This document shows, in pieces, positions 60,886 through 64,000 of a DNA stretch of 64,000 bases. Source of the DNA: Bedellia somnulentella (lineage: Eukaryota; Arthropoda; Insecta; Lepidoptera; Bedelliidae); the NCBI GenBank assembly GCA_963576735.1, contig OY755181.1:3348001-3412000 (forward strand), read 5' to 3'. How positions within the stretch are numbered: the first letter of the stretch is position 1; each line of letters opens with the position of its first letter. The notes beneath the pieces are model-generated. The model saw only the letters and a program-made list of their open reading frames with translations. It had not been told where the DNA came from and did not search any database. Position numbers and translations under genes: made by a program.

Positions 60886-61180
60886 ATTAATAAAACCTTT
60901 TAAATTATGAACGCCTTTAAATTCAGTTATGGCTGTTGCGGCATATGTCGACTGAGTAGTAATAGCTGCAAGATTACTTAGTTCTATATCAGGTATCTTC
61001 ACAAATAAATAATAAATATAGAGTTAATTTTTACTCAAAGTAGTTCTAAACAAAGCTTCAATCGAAATACCTACAACCTCCTAACCCCTAGAGTTGCAAA
61101 ATGTGATCCTTTTCAAGGAATTAGTAACATTTCTAACACATATATAAAATTATTTTTGAAATTTATATAATATTAGTAGC
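60886..61180. other. intergenic or intronic, nothing recognised
   Basis: No supported feature. Confidence 0.35.
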
Positions 61181-61191
61181 AGGTATTTTGT

Positions 61192-61571
61192 ATGTATGTA
61201 TGTATGTAAGGTTATGTGATCGTGTGAGGAATGATGTGATTCGTGAAAGGTGTGGTGTAAAAGATGATATTGTAAGGAAGATAGAAAAAGGAATGTTGAG
61301 ATGTTGACAGTAAATTGGTGAAAGAGATCTATAGAGCCAATGTGGAAGGTAATGTTAGTAGAGGACGACCTCGGAGGACACATTTAGATCAAATAGAAAA
61401 TGTGCTCAAAAAGGCAGGTGTCCGAAGTACGAAGAATAAAAGAGCATGTATGAAAAGATTGATGGATGTGAATGAAGCTAGAGAGGTTTGCCAGGATCGT
61501 ACAAAGTGGCGATCGATAGTCTCTGCCTACCCCATTGAGAACTAACGGCGTGAGAATATTTATGTATGTAT
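61192..61571 (+). mobile_element. LINE 3' tail (TATG-tailed family) with TSD
   Basis: The duplication GTATTTTGT is at 61183-61191 and 61572-61580. Encodes RLCDRVRNDVIRERCGVKDD, then a small deletion over the WFGHIERMDD part, then KEIYRANVEGNVSRGRPRR to the stop, AACGGCGTGAGAATA and the TATG tail. (TATG)n is also present at its 5' side. Confidence 0.88.
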
Positions 61572-61580
61572 GTATTTTGT

Positions 61581-62019
61581 CTAGTTGGTTGCATATGAAA
61601 TGAAACTGAAATTTAGCTATTCTGTGTATATAGTGCTCAATGCTACAAAGGATTAAAATATAAAACAAATACGTTGACTTGATAAGATAAAACTATGTCA
61701 TTGACCGAATGACTGAAACAATTGTTACATATCATAAATCTAAACCGTATTTTCTGAAATGATATAATTTTTCTTACTTATTGTCAACATTTAAGGATAA
61801 ATCATGTATTATCTGTCAATACACTTAAGAAAGTTGAAGCATAGTGTAAATAATTCGACAGGTGAAGTTCAATTCAATTTTTCTTCAATGGCCTTTGACC
61901 GTGTTGACAGGTGAACTAGTCACCTGGCCCCCATTTCACCAACATGACAAATGTCAGTGACATATGTCGGCTGAAATATGTCGTAGAAATACTTCTAAAT
62001 AAGACCGGCATTATGTTAC
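61581..62019. other. intergenic, nothing recognised
   Basis: Contains a short direct repeat GACAGGTGAA at about 61859 and 61908; no gene. Confidence 0.4.
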
Positions 62020-62516
62020 AATGCGGTATGCAAAGTTTTACAAAAGTGGTGCTGATTACGAAACCATTTCGAGATATTATGTTTTTAAAACATATTTTCT
62101 TGAAATTAAATCAAACAGAGCTAAGATGACCGTTATTTTAGCAAAAAACTGTAACAGTATTTGACCTTCAGCGTTATGTCAAAGACATTCGTTCTTGCAG
62201 TTTATTAATAAAACATCGAAAATCATAGGTTTGTTTAGTATAATATCGTAATAATTTCATTTGGGATCACAAATTCGTGAAATATTTTGCAATTAGCAAC
62301 ATTTTTGCTAAACATTTCGCATTATTTGCATGTCGCTACGTGATATTATCAATCGATGACGTCACTAAGTACAAAAGTTGAACAATCTTTAAAAAATCAT
62401 AACTTTGCAATTACTCATTTTAAATGAAAAATATTCAAATTAGTTTATTATTTTTGTGTTTGCTATCGAATAAAAATATTTAATAAATACCAAAAAAAAA
62501 CTTTGCATACCGAATT
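62020..62516 (+). mobile_element. 497-bp MITE with ~16-bp TIRs (copy 2)
   Basis: Starts CGGTATGCAAAG (62024) and ends CTTTGCATACCGAATT. The whole length matches 483-979 in opposite orientation. Confidence 0.78.
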
Positions 62517-62574
62517 GCCGATAACTTAATCTAATGACAATTATGTTGTGAAACAAGGATAATTTTGCCAAATT

Positions 62575-62720
62575 GATCCATCGCCACTTTAGTACGATTC
62601 TGGTAAAGCTTTCTCCCATTTAAACTTTACCCTTATGACGTCTTTGTCTCTTTATATCTCTTTCACCAATTTACTCTCACCCATCCTCTCTGTGTGCCTA
62701 ATCCATATTAACTTTCTCTT
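62575..62720 (-). mobile_element. LINE tail relic
   Basis: GATCCATCGCCACTTTAGTA and CTCTTTCACCAATTTACTCT match the reversed LINE tail with a central deletion. Confidence 0.6.
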
Positions 62721-62907
62721 TTCTTTATGTCACCGCTGGAATCACAGCAGGGCCTCTAATGTATCTAAGCGGAAACAAATGTTCTAACACAGTGGGCAAG
62801 GGCCCATACATATATGGTGTCTGTTAGGAAACTCTTTTCCGCGTAGACACCTAAGGGGTACACCTTATTTTTAGCCACACCTTTATGCTAGATATTTATT
62901 TTATTAT

Positions 62908-62993
62908 TAACTTTCAAATGTGGCTGAGGATTTTCTAGCTCTGAAACTCCGGCTACCCATTTTTGTGATTTATGAGTTTATGTATGTATGTAT
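62908..62993 (+). mobile_element. SINE-A 3' fragment
   Basis: TCAAATGTGGCTGAGGATTT, CGGCTACCCATTTTTGTG and a GTATGTATGTATG tail. Confidence 0.65.
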
Positions 62994-63050
62994 GAATTTA
63001 TTTATAAATACTTATAAAATACATATTTCTTAGTTTAAAAGCGACAACTG

Positions 63051-63193
63051 CAGGGCAAGCACGAGCCGTGTTTAAACTAGTTATCGCGTGGGATAAAGCA
63101 GCCATCTCTTACGCACTTACTTAGTATCGTATACTGCCATCTCATTCTAACCGTTATCGTGTCGATAAAATAGCGCTCGTGCTTGTCCTTCTG
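63051..63193 (+). mobile_element. 146-bp MITE (GCAAGCACGAG family)
   Basis: CAGGGCAAGCACGAGCCGTG to GCGCTCGTGCTTGTCCTTC; nearly identical to 13214. Confidence 0.82.
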
Positions 63194-63760
63194 ATAGTGA
63201 AATAAGCGTCATAGTTGCTGACGTCATGTTTGTGTGATTAATAACTGGTTAGTAAATTTAGATAATGTCATTGAATCAATAAAGAGTTCAAGAAATTTTC
63301 ATTTTAAATTCATTTCATTTCAATTTATAATGTGTAGTTATATTTAAATTGTCAGCTTTATCTATCTATATTATTCGGAATTGAAGAAACCATATCCAGG
63401 AGTTACAAATTCATACCCTAAGTCTATTTACGTTTTACCTGAAAATGGTTTGTGCACGGTGAGCTTTTGAGAACAAACATAGAAAGATAGATTAGATAAA
63501 GGAATTATGAAAACTTAAACTACTACAGAATCTATGATTGTGCGTTAACCTTAATTATTTCATTACTCTACAATTTTTTTTCCAGAATCCATAAGAAAAG
63601 ATAATTACTTTATTTAGTAGGGAAGAAGGTGATAGTAAATGTTCAAAAAACAATGTTCATAAGCGCAAAGATAAAAATAGAGTAAAGATGATTCCTTGAT
63701 CTCCTCATATATAAAATATACTAGAACCGTTCCATTTTGATAACTCTATTATATATACAG
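63194..63760. other. intergenic, nothing recognised
   Basis: No supported feature. Confidence 0.4.
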
Positions 63761-63761
63761 T

Positions 63762-63802
63762 AAAAGTAGTCCGCCCTGACTTCGCATGGTTGGTGATAAT
63801 TA
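63762..63802 (-). mobile_element. Helitron 3' end relic
   Basis: AGTAGTCCGCCCTGACTTCG, CATGGTTGGTGAT is a diverged form of the reversed Helitron end seen at 19296. The rest may extend past it. Confidence 0.45.
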
Positions 63803-64000
63803 TAGATAGATTTATACGATTGTTTTGGCAAATGGAAGTAATTATCGCAAAAATTGAAGGTAATTCCTATCAAATATATCCTACCGAAGACAAATTTGGG
63901 ACTAGTCCAACTTCAAAAATCAAACCTACCCTGATAGAAATTACGGTAATGTCTAATATATAAAATTCACGAGCCATTTTTGTGAGCGTTTGTCACCAAA

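Overview
The window looks like a repeat-rich, AT-rich stretch of a lepidopteran (moth or butterfly) nuclear genome. Support comes from Helitron termini of the type common in Lepidoptera (3' hairpin + CTAG|T), a BEL/Pao and a Ty3/Gypsy retrotransposon, IS630-Tc1-mariner transposons, an R4/Dong-like LINE in AAT repeats, and very many SINEs. No ribosomal RNA, bacterial operon, CRISPR array or confident free-standing tRNA gene was seen. The species is not identifiable from sequence alone.

Host genes are sparse. The clearest is an intronless 496-codon ORF at 4123-5613: a membrane-anchored, ATP-grasp-like protein that appears to lack key catalytic residues. Two more segments look like coding exons: 34569-35228, which ends at a GTAAGT donor, and 59473-59697, bounded by AG and GTAAGA. 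Both have phase-0 boundaries, and neither product is recognised.

Everything else is mobile DNA. Region 1-3.5 kb: a 497-bp MITE, a LINE tail, SINEs. 4-5.9 kb: host gene. 6.7-14.1 kb: SINEs and a four-level nest (SINE-C, Helitron, SINE-A, SINE-A). 14.4-18.0 kb: a non-coding LTR retrotransposon with 125-bp LTRs, split by a Helitron with a duplicated 3' end. 18.5-26.6 kb: SINEs, two more Helitrons and a 552-bp MITE. 27.3-31.6 kb: a decayed DD37D (maT-like) and a nearly intact DD41D mariner-type transposon. 32-34.5 kb: foldback MITEs and SINE-B. 36.96-43.14 kb: a full BEL/Pao element with one uninterrupted polyprotein. 45-51.7 kb: an R4/Dong-like LINE fragment and SINEs. 52.16-55.95 kb: a Gypsy element with identical LTRs that has lost protease, RT and RNase H but keeps gag, integrase and a recognisable -1 frameshift signal. 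56.7-64 kb: LINE tails, MITEs, SINEs and the second candidate exon.

One theme links many copies. One LINE family and two otherwise unrelated SINE families (A and B) end in the same 3' module: CTCTG + stem-loop + CGTGA + (TATG)n or (TTATG)n. This suggests both SINEs use the reverse transcriptase of that LINE. Many copies have clear 8-14 bp target-site duplications, so boundaries and insertion order can be read directly.
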